Positions 17,490-26,189 of a DNA stretch of 64,000 bases are shown in pieces (position 1 is the stretch's first letter; each line of letters starts with the position of its first letter). The notes beneath the pieces were generated by a model. The model worked only from the letters and a program-made list of their open reading frames with translations. It was not told the origin of the DNA and ran no database searches. Both the position numbers and the translations under genes were made by a program. The stretch is from Skermanella mucosa (lineage in GTDB: Bacteria; Pseudomonadota; Alphaproteobacteria; Azospirillales; Azospirillaceae). The stretch covers positions 3,282,501 to 3,346,500 of the forward strand of contig NZ_CP086106.1 in assembly GCF_016765655.2 (NCBI RefSeq), in the 5' to 3' direction.

Positions 17490-18464
17490 ATGCCGGCCGA
17501 TCTCTCGAACATGCTGTCCGTCGCGGTGTCCGCCCGCGCGCTCTTCGACCTGGAAGAGGATCACCTGTTCTTCGAACGCAACGGCGTCGACGCCTACCGC
17601 GCTTACCAGAAGGCGCGCTTCGACGCGCCTCCCGGGCCCGGGACGGCGTTCCCGCTGGTCAAGGCCCTGCTCGGCCTCAACGCGACCATCGGGCGCGAGG
17701 TCGTGACCGTCACGCTGGTGTCGCGGAACTCGCCGGATCTCGGCCACCGGCTGACGCGCGCCGCCGCTTTCCACGGGATCGCCATCAGCCGCTGGGCGTT
17801 CACCAGCGGCGAATCCGTCGGCCGGTACCTGCGGGCCTTCCAGGCCGACATGTTCCTGTCGCGCGAGGCGGACGCCGTCGAGCAGGCGCTCGAGGCCGGA
17901 ATCGCCGCGGGCGTGGTCTACCCGGCGGCCCGTGCCTACGAGGTGTCGGATGCGCTCACCTTCGCCTTCGACGGTGACGCCGTGCTGTTCGACGGCGAGA
18001 GCGAAAGGATCTATCGGGAGCAGGGCCTCGAGGCGTTCCAGGCCAACGAGTCGCTGTTGGCCAGGACGCCCATGGGCGCCGGCCCGTTCGGCCGGCTGCT
18101 CAAGACGATCTCCAGCCTGCAGAAGCTGATCCCGGCGCACGATCCGCCGATCCGGGTGGCGCTGGTGACGGCGCGCAACGCGCCGGCCCATGAGCGGGTG
18201 CTGCACACGCTGGACGCCTGGGACGTCCGGGTCGACCAGATGTTCATGCTCGGCGGCCTCGAGAAGAGCTCCTTCCTGGCGGTCCTCAGGCCGCATATCT
18301 TCTTCGACGACCAGGACCATCACGCCGGCCCCGCCGCCGCTCACGTTCCCTCCGTGAGGGTGCCCTACCGCGCGGGCGCCTCGGCGCCGGACCTTGCAGG
18401 CGCCAAGATCCTGGGCACGCCGGCGCCCCTGATTGCTGAAGCGGCCTCCCGTCCGGCATCCTGA
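17490..18464 (+). CDS. Cytosolic 5'-nucleotidase (cN-I family)
   Basis: The 324-aa protein follows the layout of the 5'-nucleotidase family PF06189, which dephosphorylates nucleoside 5'-monophosphates in the cytosol: AVSARALFDLEEDHLFFERN near the start, VVTVTLVSRNSPDLGHRL, then FDGDAVLFDGESERIYREQG at about 158-177, RVALVTARNAPAHERVLHTL and FMLGGLEKSSFLAVLRPHIF followed by FDDQ. The aspartates in the FDGDAVLF and FFDDQ motifs are the expected HAD-like metal-binding residues. A GGAGG ribosome-binding site precedes ATG 17490. It lies about 2.3 kb upstream of the RNA-repair operon on the same strand. Hydrolysis of nucleotides released from damaged RNA would be a plausible link but is inference. 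Confidence 0.85.
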   Translation: MPADLSNMLSVAVSARALFDLEEDHLFFERNGVDAYRAYQKARFDAPPGPGTAFPLVKALLGLNATIGREVVTVTLVSRNSPDLGHRLTRAAAFHGIAISRWAFTSGESVGRYLRAFQADMFLSREADAVEQALEAGIAAGVVYPAARAYEVSDALTFAFDGDAVLFDGESERIYREQGLEAFQANESLLARTPMGAGPFGRLLKTISSLQKLIPAHDPPIRVALVTARNAPAHERVLHTLDAWDVRVDQMFMLGGLEKSSFLAVLRPHIFFDDQDHHAGPAAAHVPSVRVPYRAGASAPDLAGAKILGTPAPLIAEAASRPAS

Positions 18465-18591
18465 CCGGCCCCTTTTCCGCCGGTCGAAATCCGCGGCAAC
18501 AGGGCGGAAGCGGAGCACTCCGCTGAGCGGACGGTCAGGTCGACGACGCCGATATGATGGCGGACGCACGGGATCGCTCAGGCGGCGCGCA

Positions 18592-18762
18592 CTACCTCAC
18601 CTTGGGGTGGACCAGATCCATCCGGCTCACCCGCCCACTGGCGAAGGTGTGGATCTCGACGTGGTTAAGGAAAAATTTGGTGACGTCCGGCGACGGCAAG
18701 TCCTTGGGCGGCGAAAAGCCCCACTCGTCGCCGCCGTTCAGGGTGCCGGAACTGTTCAGCAC
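18592..18762 (-). pseudogene. Gene remnant (about 57 codons) of unknown family
   Basis: On the minus strand a frame with coding character reads LNSSGTLNGGDEWGFSPPKD, then LPSPDVTKFFLNHVEIHTFA and SGRVSRMDLVHP before a stop at 18592-18594. A stop lies 15 bases before the possible GTG start at 18762, so this is either a short gene or the end of a longer one. I do not recognise it. It is about 190 bp downstream of the 196-aa gene on the same strand. Confidence 0.35.
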
Positions 18763-18951
18763 TGCATATGTTCACGAAGCCGACCGGCATTGATCCGGCC
18801 AATCCTCCGATGCCACCGGATACGAAGTTGGAGCCGTTTCGACCCTATCTGATACGATGCATCAGGGAGTTTGAGGTCAGTCGGGCAGCAAGAACGGCTG
18901 GAGCCAGGACGCCTGAGTGATCTCAACCGGAAATTCCAGACTTGTGCTCGA

Positions 18952-19542
18952 TCACCGCATGTGCGGCGGTAACTCGTAGACCATGCCCTTGAACCTGCGG
19001 TGCGGCACCAAGCCGGCCTCTTCGTAGATGGGTGTCGGGTCGGGGGAATCGATGCCGATCCGCTGGGTGATCCAGACCATGGAGACGCCGTCGTCGGGGT
19101 CGCCCGGTTCGATCCAGGTCAGGGCCGCTCCGTTGCGGCGGAGTTCCTGGAGATAGCCGAGGGCCAGTTTGAGATCTCCCAATGTCGTGAAGATCTTGAT
19201 CCCTTCCTCGATGTCGTACCATAACTCGCCGCCCGGCACCCGTTTGAGAAACGCGTAGTCCCAATCGCCATTGGGCTCCCAAGTGCTGACGATCTTACCC
19301 CGGAGGCGAGGCTTCCAGCCCTCGAGTCGAATGCGTTCCCAATACTCCTTGTCATCGCTGTAGTAGATCGGCAGCTCGATGTCGAGGCCGGCGGCCCAGG
19401 CAATGGGGTTCGGGTCACCGTGGATGCTGATCGTCAGGGGGAAGAGTTCCGGATGGGCCAGGTAATCTCCGTTGGTACGGTCAAGAAAATACAGACTTTC
19501 CGGATTGCTCGGGTTGTCGGGCGTGTCGATGCCGTCAGTCAT
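18952..19542 (-). CDS. Hypothetical protein (196 aa), possibly immunity-type
   Basis: Reading from ATG 19542: ESLYFLDRTNGDYLAHPELF, then PLTISIHGDPNPIAWAAGLD, YWERIRLEGWKPRLRGKIVS and WITQRIGIDSPDPTPIYEEA. The composition is acidic and rich in W and Y, as in many contact-dependent-inhibition or polymorphic-toxin immunity proteins, but I recognise no named family. It is divergent from the GNAT-like gene at 19570; only 27 bp separate the two starts, so they share a promoter region. Confidence 0.6.
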   Translation of the reverse strand: MTDGIDTPDNPSNPESLYFLDRTNGDYLAHPELFPLTISIHGDPNPIAWAAGLDIELPIYYSDDKEYWERIRLEGWKPRLRGKIVSTWEPNGDWDYAFLKRVPGGELWYDIEEGIKIFTTLGDLKLALGYLQELRRNGAALTWIEPGDPDDGVSMVWITQRIGIDSPDPTPIYEEAGLVPHRRFKGMVYELPPHMR

Positions 19543-19569
19543 GGCGTTCTCCGATCCGCTGGGACGGAG

Positions 19570-20025
19570 ATGGTCGCCCGCCTGTCACCGGGCATCAAGC
19601 CCAATCTGAATTATCAGACGGGCTCCCGAGACCTTCGAGATCGCCTCACCCCCAGTAGTTACAGCAAGCTGTACCAGATCATCAATCGGGAGAAGAAGCA
19701 GGGGATTGGCACGATTGCGATAGAGGAACTGTGCCAGATCATCGACCAGCATGGCCACCGGATCGTCCTGTCGCCAGGCCAGCGGGACATTGGGCACGGC
19801 ACTACGTCACGGTCGCGTCTCGTCCGGCTCCATAGGATGCTCGGCTTCATCGAGAACAAGGGTCGGAACAAGGATTTCACCTTCTTGGAGGGAGTGTACC
19901 GGGAGCCTGGGCCAAATACCGGCCGAGGGGTTCCGTTATGGCCGATATCCGCCGCTACATCGGTTGTGTCGACTGCTCCGCCATTCTCCTGGAGGGCATG
20001 CAGCATCCCGACGGTCTCGCCCTGA
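19570..20025 (+). CDS. GNAT-like protein, probably a fragment
   Basis: From ATG 19570 the frame reads SYSKLYQIINREKKQGIGTI, AIEELCQIIDQHGHRIVLSP and SRSRLVRLHRMLGFIENKGR followed by NKDF and a YREPG end. The RLxRxxxxLGFxxNKGRNKDF stretch is a known ending of acetyltransferase-like (GNAT) domains found in large polymorphic-toxin or phage polyvalent proteins, where it is preceded by a much longer protein. After residue 119 the frame loses protein character, so translation may end differently or the gene is truncated. Its divergent neighbour might be its partner; this is inference. Confidence 0.45.
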   Translation: MVARLSPGIKPNLNYQTGSRDLRDRLTPSSYSKLYQIINREKKQGIGTIAIEELCQIIDQHGHRIVLSPGQRDIGHGTTSRSRLVRLHRMLGFIENKGRNKDFTFLEGVYREPGPNTGRGVPLWPISAATSVVSTAPPFSWRACSIPTVSP

Positions 20026-20756
20026 GCGTAACCCCTGGGCGGCGTGCGGACCTTCGTCGTCCTTCACGGTCCCTCCAAGACCCTGCCGGGCTGCATCCTC
20101 CCGGTCTGCACCATGATGCCGTTCAAGAACGATCTCTCGATAGTCGGCAGTGTGCCGGCGACGCACGACTACAGTCCCCTGCTCTCAATCCTCATCCGCC
20201 CAGTCCAGCGAGACGGCATCGATGAAGGTCCGGCCCTCCTCGTCGTGCGGGCTACGGGAAACCGGCGGCGACTGGCGCCGCGCTTCCGCCGCGAACCCCG
20301 GAGCCCGAACATCCGGCGCTCCCGGGGTGACGGGACGCAGCCCCTGCTCCCTCAGGGGGTTCCGGCCCGGCCGGATCGTGCAACGCTTCCCGTCCCTCCA
20401 TCACGGCGAACCCTCGCAAACCGACACGCGGCCGGGCGTGCCGGACCGGTGCCGGATGATCGCGGTCCCGGCCGCGGCCGGCAAGGGGCTCCCCGGCCTT
20501 CCGTCCGAGCCACCCCGCCCCTCACGTCAGATCCTGGCGCCCGGCCGCTTGACGGCCGCAGCGATCGTGACAGCATGGGATCGACGGCGGGCAAGTGCGG
20601 CGCCCGCCGGAGAATCGATCCCGCCGTTCCGGAGCCCATCCTGACACACGCAAGCCCCCGCGCACCGAGCATCCTCGAAACCGGGTTTTCCCGATCGCGC
20701 CCTGAACCGTCCAGGCAGGAGCCGGAACGCGACCGGCGCGGCGGGGAACTGAGCGC
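20026..20756. other. Intergenic, possible decayed gene at its left end
   Basis: A plus-strand start at 19938 (MADIRRYIGCVDCSAILLEG) has a GAGGGG ribosome-binding site and looks coding for about 30 codons. Coding character then shifts frame at about 20040 to RTFVVLHGPSKTLPGCILPV and SPLLSILIRPVQRD, ending near 20240. This could be a frameshifted 100-residue gene of unknown family. From 20250 to the Hen1 start nothing is seen except presumably the promoter of the RNA-repair operon; I could not identify a sigma-54-type element. Confidence 0.35.
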
Positions 20757-22112
20757 ATGCTGCTGACCCTGAGCACGACCCACCGGCCGGCGACCGACCT
20801 GGGATTCCTGCTGCACAAGCACCCCGACAGGGCGCAGCAGGAAAGCCTGAGCTTCGGCACGGCGCACCTGTTCTACCCGGATGCTGGCGAGGAGCGCTGC
20901 ACCTTCGCCCTGCTGCTCGAGGTCGATCCGGTGGCGCTGGTGCGCGGCCGCGACGGCGCCGGGCCGCTCGACCAGTACGTCAGCGACCGGCCCTACGTCG
21001 CATCCTCGTTCCTCAGCGTCGCCCTGTCCCGGACCCTGGGCACCGCGCTGGCCGGGCGCTGCGCCCAAAGGCCCGGGCTCGCGGCATCCAACCTGCCGTT
21101 GGAGGCGCGGATCGTGCCGCTGTCGTGCCGCGGCGGTGCCGACATCGTCCGCCGGCTGTTCGACCCGCTCGGCTACGAGGTCGGGGCCGAGCCGCTGCCC
21201 CTCGACCCTCTCCACCCGGAGTGGGGTCTGGGCTGCCTTTACGCCGTGACCCTGAGGGCGGACTGCCGGCTGGCCGACCTGCTCACCCACCTGGCGGTCC
21301 TGGTCCCGGTGCTCGACGACGCCAAGCACTACTATGTCGGCGCCGACGAGGTCGAGAAGCTGCTGCGCCGGGGCGAGGGCTGGCTGGCCGGCCACCCGGA
21401 CCGGGACCTGATCGCGCGGCGCTACCTGCGCCACCAGCACGGCCTCGCCGCGGCCGCCCTGCTGCGGCTCGACGCGGACGAGGCGCCGGTCCGGGCCGGC
21501 GACGACGAGGACGCGCTCGAGGCACCGATCCGCCTCAACGACCTGCGCCTCGATGCCGTGGCCGCCGAACTGGAGGCCTGCGGCGCCGCCACCGTGCTCG
21601 ACCTCGGCTGCGGCGAGGGCCGGCTGCTCCGGCGTCTCGCGGACCAGGGCCGGTATGCCTCGCTCGTCGGTGTCGACGCCTCGCCGGTCGCCCTCGAGCG
21701 CGCCGGCCGAAGGCTCGGCGCGCGGACCGGGGTCAGGCTCCGGCAGGGCGCGCTGACCTACCGGGACCGCCGCCTCGCCGGCTTCGACGCGGCGGCGGTG
21801 GTCGAGGTCGTCGAGCACATCGACCCGGAGAGGCTGCCCGCCTTCGAGGAGGCCGTCTTCCGGACCGCCCGCCCCGGCACGGTCGTCCTGACAACGCCGA
21901 ACCGGGACTACAACGGCAGGTTCGCGACCCTGGCCGCCGGCACGATGCGGCACCCGGACCACCGCTTCGAGTGGAGCCGGGACGAGTTCCGCGCCTGGGC
22001 GGACGGGGTTTGCGCCCGCTTCGGCTACACCGTGCGGCTCAGTCCGGTCGGCGAGCCCGATCCGGTGCTCGGGCCGCCGACCCAGATGGGAGTCTTCACC
22101 CGATGCAGCTGA
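20757..22112 (+). CDS. hen1: Hen1, RNA 3'-terminal ribose 2'-O-methyltransferase
   Basis: The 451-aa protein has the bacterial Hen1 two-part layout. The N-terminal half (about 1-240, with STTHRPATDLGFLLHKHPDR and YVASSFLSVALSRTLG) is the domain known to contact and activate the Pnkp ligase. The C-terminal half is a Rossmann methyltransferase: VLDLGCGEGRLLRRL at about 279 binds S-adenosylmethionine, and VVEVVEHIDPERLPAFEE at about 346-363 carries the glutamates and histidine that hold the catalytic metal. These are followed by TTPNRDYN and MRHPDHRFEW (last metal histidine). It methylates the 2'-OH at the 3' end of cleaved RNA before ligation, which makes the repaired site resistant to the same ribotoxin. 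Its stop overlaps the pnkp start by 10 nt. Confidence 0.95.
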   Translation: MLLTLSTTHRPATDLGFLLHKHPDRAQQESLSFGTAHLFYPDAGEERCTFALLLEVDPVALVRGRDGAGPLDQYVSDRPYVASSFLSVALSRTLGTALAGRCAQRPGLAASNLPLEARIVPLSCRGGADIVRRLFDPLGYEVGAEPLPLDPLHPEWGLGCLYAVTLRADCRLADLLTHLAVLVPVLDDAKHYYVGADEVEKLLRRGEGWLAGHPDRDLIARRYLRHQHGLAAAALLRLDADEAPVRAGDDEDALEAPIRLNDLRLDAVAAELEACGAATVLDLGCGEGRLLRRLADQGRYASLVGVDASPVALERAGRRLGARTGVRLRQGALTYRDRRLAGFDAAAVVEVVEHIDPERLPAFEEAVFRTARPGTVVLTTPNRDYNGRFATLAAGTMRHPDHRFEWSRDEFRAWADGVCARFGYTVRLSPVGEPDPVLGPPTQMGVFTRCS

Positions 22113-24622
22113 GCATTCCGGACTTCTCCCTGGTGCTCCTGGTCGGGCCGTCGGGCTCGGGCAAGTCGACCTTCGCGCGCCGCTGCTTCACCACGACCGA
22201 AATCGTCTCCTCCGACGCCTGCCGCGCCCTGGTCGCCGACGACGAGACCGACCAGGCGGCGACACCCGCCGCGTTCGAAGTTCTCCGCCTGATCGTCGCC
22301 AAGCGCCTGGAGGCGCGCCGCCTGACCGTGATCGACGCCACCAATGTCCGGGCCGAGGACCGGCGGGGCCTGGTCGAGCTGGCCAGGACCCACCACGCGC
22401 TCGCCGTCGCGATCGTGTTCGACGTCGGCGAGGAGGTCTGCCATGCGCGCAACCGCGACCGCCCCGACCGCCAATTCGGCCCGCACGTCGTGCGCAACCA
22501 GGCGGCGGCGCTGCGCCGGTCGCTCAAGGGCCTTGGACGGGAAGGATTCCGCTTCGTCCACCGCCTGGCGTCCGCGCAGGAGGCCGACGCGGCCGAAATC
22601 GAGCGCCGGCCGCTGTGGACCGACCGGCGCTCCGAGACCGGGCCCTTCGACATCATCGGCGACGTCCACGGCTGCCACGACGAGCTGGTCCGGCTGCTGC
22701 GCGACCTCGGCTACGTGGTTGAGGACGGACCCGAGCCCCGGGTGGTGCCGCCGTCCGGGCGCAAGGCCGTGTTCCTCGGCGACCTGGTCGACCGCGGCCC
22801 CGCGGCACCCGCGGTGCTGCGCCTCGTCATGGGCATGATCGAAGCCGGCGACGCGCTGTGCGTGCCCGGCAACCACGAGGCCAAGCTGCTGCGCGCCCTC
22901 AAGGGCGGCAATGTCAAGCCGACCCACGGGCTGGCCGAGACTCTGGCGCAGTTCGCGGCGGAGCCGCCGGAGTTCGCGAGCCGGACCGCGGCCTTCATCG
23001 ACGGTCTGGTCAGCCACTACGTGCTCGACGGCGGCCGGCTGGTGGTCGCCCATGCCGGGATGAAGGAGTCGATGCAGAACCGGGCGTCGGGCGCCGTCCG
23101 CGCCTTCGCGCTGTTCGGCGAGACCAGCGGCGAGAGCGACGAGTTCGGCCTGCCGGTGCGCCACGACTGGGCGCGGGACTACCGGGGTGCCGCATCGGTG
23201 GTCTACGGCCACACCCCGGTGGCGGAGGCGCACTGGGTCAACCGCACGATCTGCATCGACACCGGCTGCGTCTTCGGCGGCCGCCTGACGGCGCTGCGCT
23301 GGCCCGAGCGCCAGCTGGTCTCGGTGCCGGCGGCCCGGACCTGGTGCGAGCCCGTCCGGCCGCTCGACCGCGGCGATGCCGACGGCGGCACGCTCGACAT
23401 CGGCGACGTGCTGGGCAAGCGCATCATCGAAACCCGCCTGCACCGGACCGTCACGATCCGCGAGGACAACGCCGCGGCGGCGCTGGAGACCATGAGCCGG
23501 TTCGCGGCCGACCCCAGGTGGCTGATCTACCTGCCGCCGACCATGTCGCCCTCCGAGACCTCGTGGGAGCCGGCGCTGCTCGAGCACCCGGCCGAGGCCT
23601 TTGCGTACTACCGAAGCGCCGGCATCGGCCGCGTGGTCTGCGAGGAGAAGCACATGGGCTCGCGCGCCGTCGTGATCGCCTGCCGCGACGCCGACGCGGC
23701 GCGGCGGCGCTTCAGCGCTGGCGCCGGTACGGGAATCGTCCACACCCGCACCGGCCGACCGTTCTTCGCCGATGCGTCCCTCCAGGAGGCGCTACTCGAC
23801 CGGGTGCGCGAGGGTCTTGATCGGGCCGGGTTCTGGGACCGGTTCGGGACCGACTGGGTGTGCCTGGATGCCGAGCTGATGCCGTGGTCGGCCAAGGCGC
23901 GGGCGCTGCTCGCCGGGCAGTACGCCCCGGTCGGCGCCGCCGCCCGGGCCGGCCTCATGGAGGCCGAAGCGCTGCTCGCCCGGACGGCGGCCCGCGGCGT
24001 GGACGTCGCGGCGCTGACCGACCGGACCGGACGGCGGGCGGCGGCGGCGCGGGCCTTCACCGACGCCTACCGCCGCTACTGCTGGCCGGTCGGGTCGGTG
24101 GAGGATCTCCGGCTGGCGCCCTTCCACCTGCTGGCGACCGAGGGCCGGACCCATGTCGACCGGGACCATGCCTGGCACATGGAGACGCTCGGCGACATCG
24201 CCGCGGCCGGCGCGCCGTTCGCGCCGACCGCCTGGCGTTCGGTTGACCTCGATGACGCGGCGTCCTGCGCCGCCGCGGTGTCCTGGTGGGAGGCGCTGAC
24301 GGGCGCCGGCGGCGAGGGCATGGTGGTCAAGCCCGCCGCCTTCGTCGCCGCGGGTGCGCGGGGGCCGGTGCAGCCGGCGCTCAAATGCCGCGGCCGCGAG
24401 TACCTGCGCCTGATCTACGGGCCGGAATACGACTTCCCGGAGAACCTGGAGCGGCTGCGCGCCCGCGGCCTGGGCGCCAAGCGCTCGCTGGCGCTGCGGG
24501 AGTTCGCGCTGGGCGTCGAGGGACTGGAGCGCTTCGTCGCGGGCGAGCCGCCCGCGCGCGTCCATGAATGCGTCTTCGGCGTGCTCGCCCTGGAGAGCGA
24601 GCCGGTCGACCCGCGGCTTTGA
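22103..24622 (+). CDS. pnkp: Pnkp, polynucleotide kinase-phosphatase-ligase
   Basis: The 839-aa protein carries all three catalytic modules of bacterial Pnkp in order. The 5'-kinase has the P-loop VGPSGSGKST at 14-23 and lid segment RNRDRPDRQFG. The calcineurin-like 2',3'-phosphatase has GDVHGCHDEL at about 186, GDLVDRGP at about 226, GNHE at about 255, then HAG and YGHTPV. The ligase/adenylyltransferase has EEKHMGSRAV, where K near 516 accepts AMP, and later motifs VCLDAELMPW and GGEGMVVKPA. Established work shows that Pnkp seals ribotoxin-cut tRNA only with Hen1, and the 10-nt overlap with hen1 fits that. The length is near the usual 850-870. The frame is open far upstream, but ATG 22103 places the P-loop correctly. 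Confidence 0.95.
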   Translation: MQLSIPDFSLVLLVGPSGSGKSTFARRCFTTTEIVSSDACRALVADDETDQAATPAAFEVLRLIVAKRLEARRLTVIDATNVRAEDRRGLVELARTHHALAVAIVFDVGEEVCHARNRDRPDRQFGPHVVRNQAAALRRSLKGLGREGFRFVHRLASAQEADAAEIERRPLWTDRRSETGPFDIIGDVHGCHDELVRLLRDLGYVVEDGPEPRVVPPSGRKAVFLGDLVDRGPAAPAVLRLVMGMIEAGDALCVPGNHEAKLLRALKGGNVKPTHGLAETLAQFAAEPPEFASRTAAFIDGLVSHYVLDGGRLVVAHAGMKESMQNRASGAVRAFALFGETSGESDEFGLPVRHDWARDYRGAASVVYGHTPVAEAHWVNRTICIDTGCVFGGRLTALRWPERQLVSVPAARTWCEPVRPLDRGDADGGTLDIGDVLGKRIIETRLHRTVTIREDNAAAALETMSRFAADPRWLIYLPPTMSPSETSWEPALLEHPAEAFAYYRSAGIGRVVCEEKHMGSRAVVIACRDADAARRRFSAGAGTGIVHTRTGRPFFADASLQEALLDRVREGLDRAGFWDRFGTDWVCLDAELMPWSAKARALLAGQYAPVGAAARAGLMEAEALLARTAARGVDVAALTDRTGRRAAAARAFTDAYRRYCWPVGSVEDLRLAPFHLLATEGRTHVDRDHAWHMETLGDIAAAGAPFAPTAWRSVDLDDAASCAAAVSWWEALTGAGGEGMVVKPAAFVAAGARGPVQPALKCRGREYLRLIYGPEYDFPENLERLRARGLGAKRSLALREFALGVEGLERFVAGEPPARVHECVFGVLALESEPVDPRL

Positions 24623-24635
24623 GGAGGAAGACAGA

Positions 24636-25031
24636 GTGGGTTTCGTCTATCTGCAGGTCAAGGCGCGCCGCTACGTCGAAGTGGGCCCGGGAACCTACCG
24701 GCGCCAGGATTTCTTTCGGAGGCCGGACGCCGACATGGACGAGGAGGATCTGGCCGTCCTGATGCATGGCATGAAGCAACTGGCGGACGGCGCCGGCGCG
24801 GAGCCGAACCGGCCGCTCACCGGCATCGGCATCCGCGGCTTCAACGACCTGAGGCACACGCTTCACCTGGAGTTCGACTGCCAGGAGGTCGTCGGCGAGA
24901 CCGGGACGGAGTTCCTCGACCTCATGCGCTGCCGCCACGTCGTCACGGGCGAGGTGATCGGGTTGTACAACCTCGTGCCCAGGCCGATCCTCCGCGATAC
25001 CTTGAGCGCACCGGGTGCGACTGATGACTGA
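24636..25031 (+). CDS. Hypothetical protein linked to the Hen1-Pnkp operon (131 aa)
   Basis: A GTG at 24636 with a GAGGAGG ribosome-binding site gives a frame starting GFVYLQVKARRYVEVGPGTY and continuing RRQDFFRRPDADMDEEDLAV, FNDLRHTLHLEFDCQEVVGE and ending TGEVIGLYNLVPRPILRDTL. It begins 13 bp after pnkp and overlaps the next gene by 8 nt, so it is part of the operon. I recognise no family. The strand-rich sequence with an amphipathic FDCQEV segment suggests a small soluble alpha/beta protein. An accessory role in RNA repair is inferred from position only. Confidence 0.7.
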   Translation: MGFVYLQVKARRYVEVGPGTYRRQDFFRRPDADMDEEDLAVLMHGMKQLADGAGAEPNRPLTGIGIRGFNDLRHTLHLEFDCQEVVGETGTEFLDLMRCRHVVTGEVIGLYNLVPRPILRDTLSAPGATDD

Positions 25032-25902
25032 ACTCGGCCGCCGGACGGTCCTGGGATGGCTGGCGGCGGGCGGCGGTGCTGCCAGCCTGGGTGCGGGCAC
25101 CCTGCCGCGGCCATTCCCTGGGGACCGTCACTTCCTGAAGGCGACCGAATGGCTGCAGCGCATCCCGCTGTCCGGCTTCGGCGAGGCGGCGTCCCGTGCC
25201 GCCCGCGCCGTCGCGGCCTCGCCGCTCGCCGTCCCGTGGGAGGAAATCAGCAAGACTCCGGGCTTTGTGCCGGACGACCGCGATGAAGAGTGGGTGCGGC
25301 CGGCCCTTGCGGTGTTCGCGGTCGACAGCACCGGCTGGTACGCCCTGCCCGAAGCCGTCGACCGCGCCCGGGCAGCGGCGGCAGCCGGTGCGCGTGCCGC
25401 CGTCTTCACCGCGTCGGACCGCGGCCTGTCCTGGCCGGGGCCGGCGGCGCCCCGGCTTGCCCGGATCTGCGTTCCCTGCCAGGCAGGAGGCGACGAGGCC
25501 GCCCTGGCGGCCGCCATGCTCGCCCTCATCGGGCCCGCGCGCGGCGTCGGCTGCATCGGGATCGACATGGCCGACCTCGATGACGTCGTGTTCCCGGGAG
25601 GAGACGGCCTCGCGCTCGGCGCCACCGTGGCTCCCGGCCTGGCGGGGGATGCCGGCGGGCTGATCGCGGAGCAGGCGCAAGCACTCGGCATCGGGCTTGG
25701 AAGAACGAGCCGCGCCCTGATCAGCGCCGTCATGACAGAGGACTGCACCCTCCGGCACCTCGATGCCGCCATCGGATCGGTCAGGGACGTCATCGGGGAC
25801 GTTGCCGGTCGCGAGGACATCTCCGTCGCCTGCTCCGCACAATTCCTCACCCACGCGCACTCCCGGCTGGCAGCGACGCTGCTGGCGTTCGTCGACCTAT
25901 GA
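25024..25902 (+). CDS. Protein with FtsZ-C-terminal-like domain and possible Tat-type start
   Basis: ATG 25024 overlaps the preceding stop. Residues 7-25 (GRRTVLGWLAAGGGAASLG) look like a twin-arginine signal or an N-terminal hydrophobic helix. The C-terminal 130 residues, VGCIGIDMADLDDVVFPGGD, then GLALGATVAPG, AEQAQALGIGLGRTSRALIS and VMTEDCTLRHLDAAIGSVRD, follow the pattern of the FtsZ C-terminal domain. The pattern compared is VDFADVxxVLxxGGxAxxGxG...A...ARxxLVxITGGxDLTLxExxxA. The GTPase domain with its GGGTGTG loop is not visible; the preceding 100 residues (ALAVFAVDSTGWYALPEAVD) may be a degenerate remnant. It would be a tubulin-like relative without polymerising GTPase. It probably belongs to the repair operon. 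Function unknown; the family call is mine and tentative. Confidence 0.55.
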   Translation: MTELGRRTVLGWLAAGGGAASLGAGTLPRPFPGDRHFLKATEWLQRIPLSGFGEAASRAARAVAASPLAVPWEEISKTPGFVPDDRDEEWVRPALAVFAVDSTGWYALPEAVDRARAAAAAGARAAVFTASDRGLSWPGPAAPRLARICVPCQAGGDEAALAAAMLALIGPARGVGCIGIDMADLDDVVFPGGDGLALGATVAPGLAGDAGGLIAEQAQALGIGLGRTSRALISAVMTEDCTLRHLDAAIGSVRDVIGDVAGREDISVACSAQFLTHAHSRLAATLLAFVDL

Positions 25903-26189
25903 CAGGCGGAGAGCATTTGGACACCCCATGCCCCGCTGCCGGACGGATGCGCCCGGCAATCCCGGAAAGCGCCGGCGACGATTCCGGTCCCGGCCTCAGG
26001 AACGCCGTGGCGGTCCGGTTCCGAACCGCAGCCGGTGCTGCGGTCCGCCCGGTGATGAGCCGGGGCGAACGACATCGTCTCCGACGGCCGGCCGATGCCG
26101 CTTGCCGTCGCGGTGCGGCCTCCCGGATGCCCATGACATGCCGGCCCGAGGCCTCGCCCGGGCACCGGGCGCGCGGCACGCTGCCGGTC

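Noticed and set aside
20240-20756. Possible sigma-54 promoter ahead of hen1 (as used by RtcR-controlled rtc operons)
   Set aside because: No GG-N10-GC element with the wider consensus was found, and no RtcR-type activator gene is present in the window.
20352-21962. 536-codon open frame on the minus strand
   Set aside because: It is antisense to hen1 and consists of R/Q/G/P-rich sequence without motifs. GC-rich genes commonly leave such shadow frames.
22025-23743. 572-codon open frame on the minus strand
   Set aside because: Antisense to pnkp; composition (many D, A, V, R, H repeats) is typical of the complementary strand of a GC-rich gene. Pnkp has all expected catalytic motifs.
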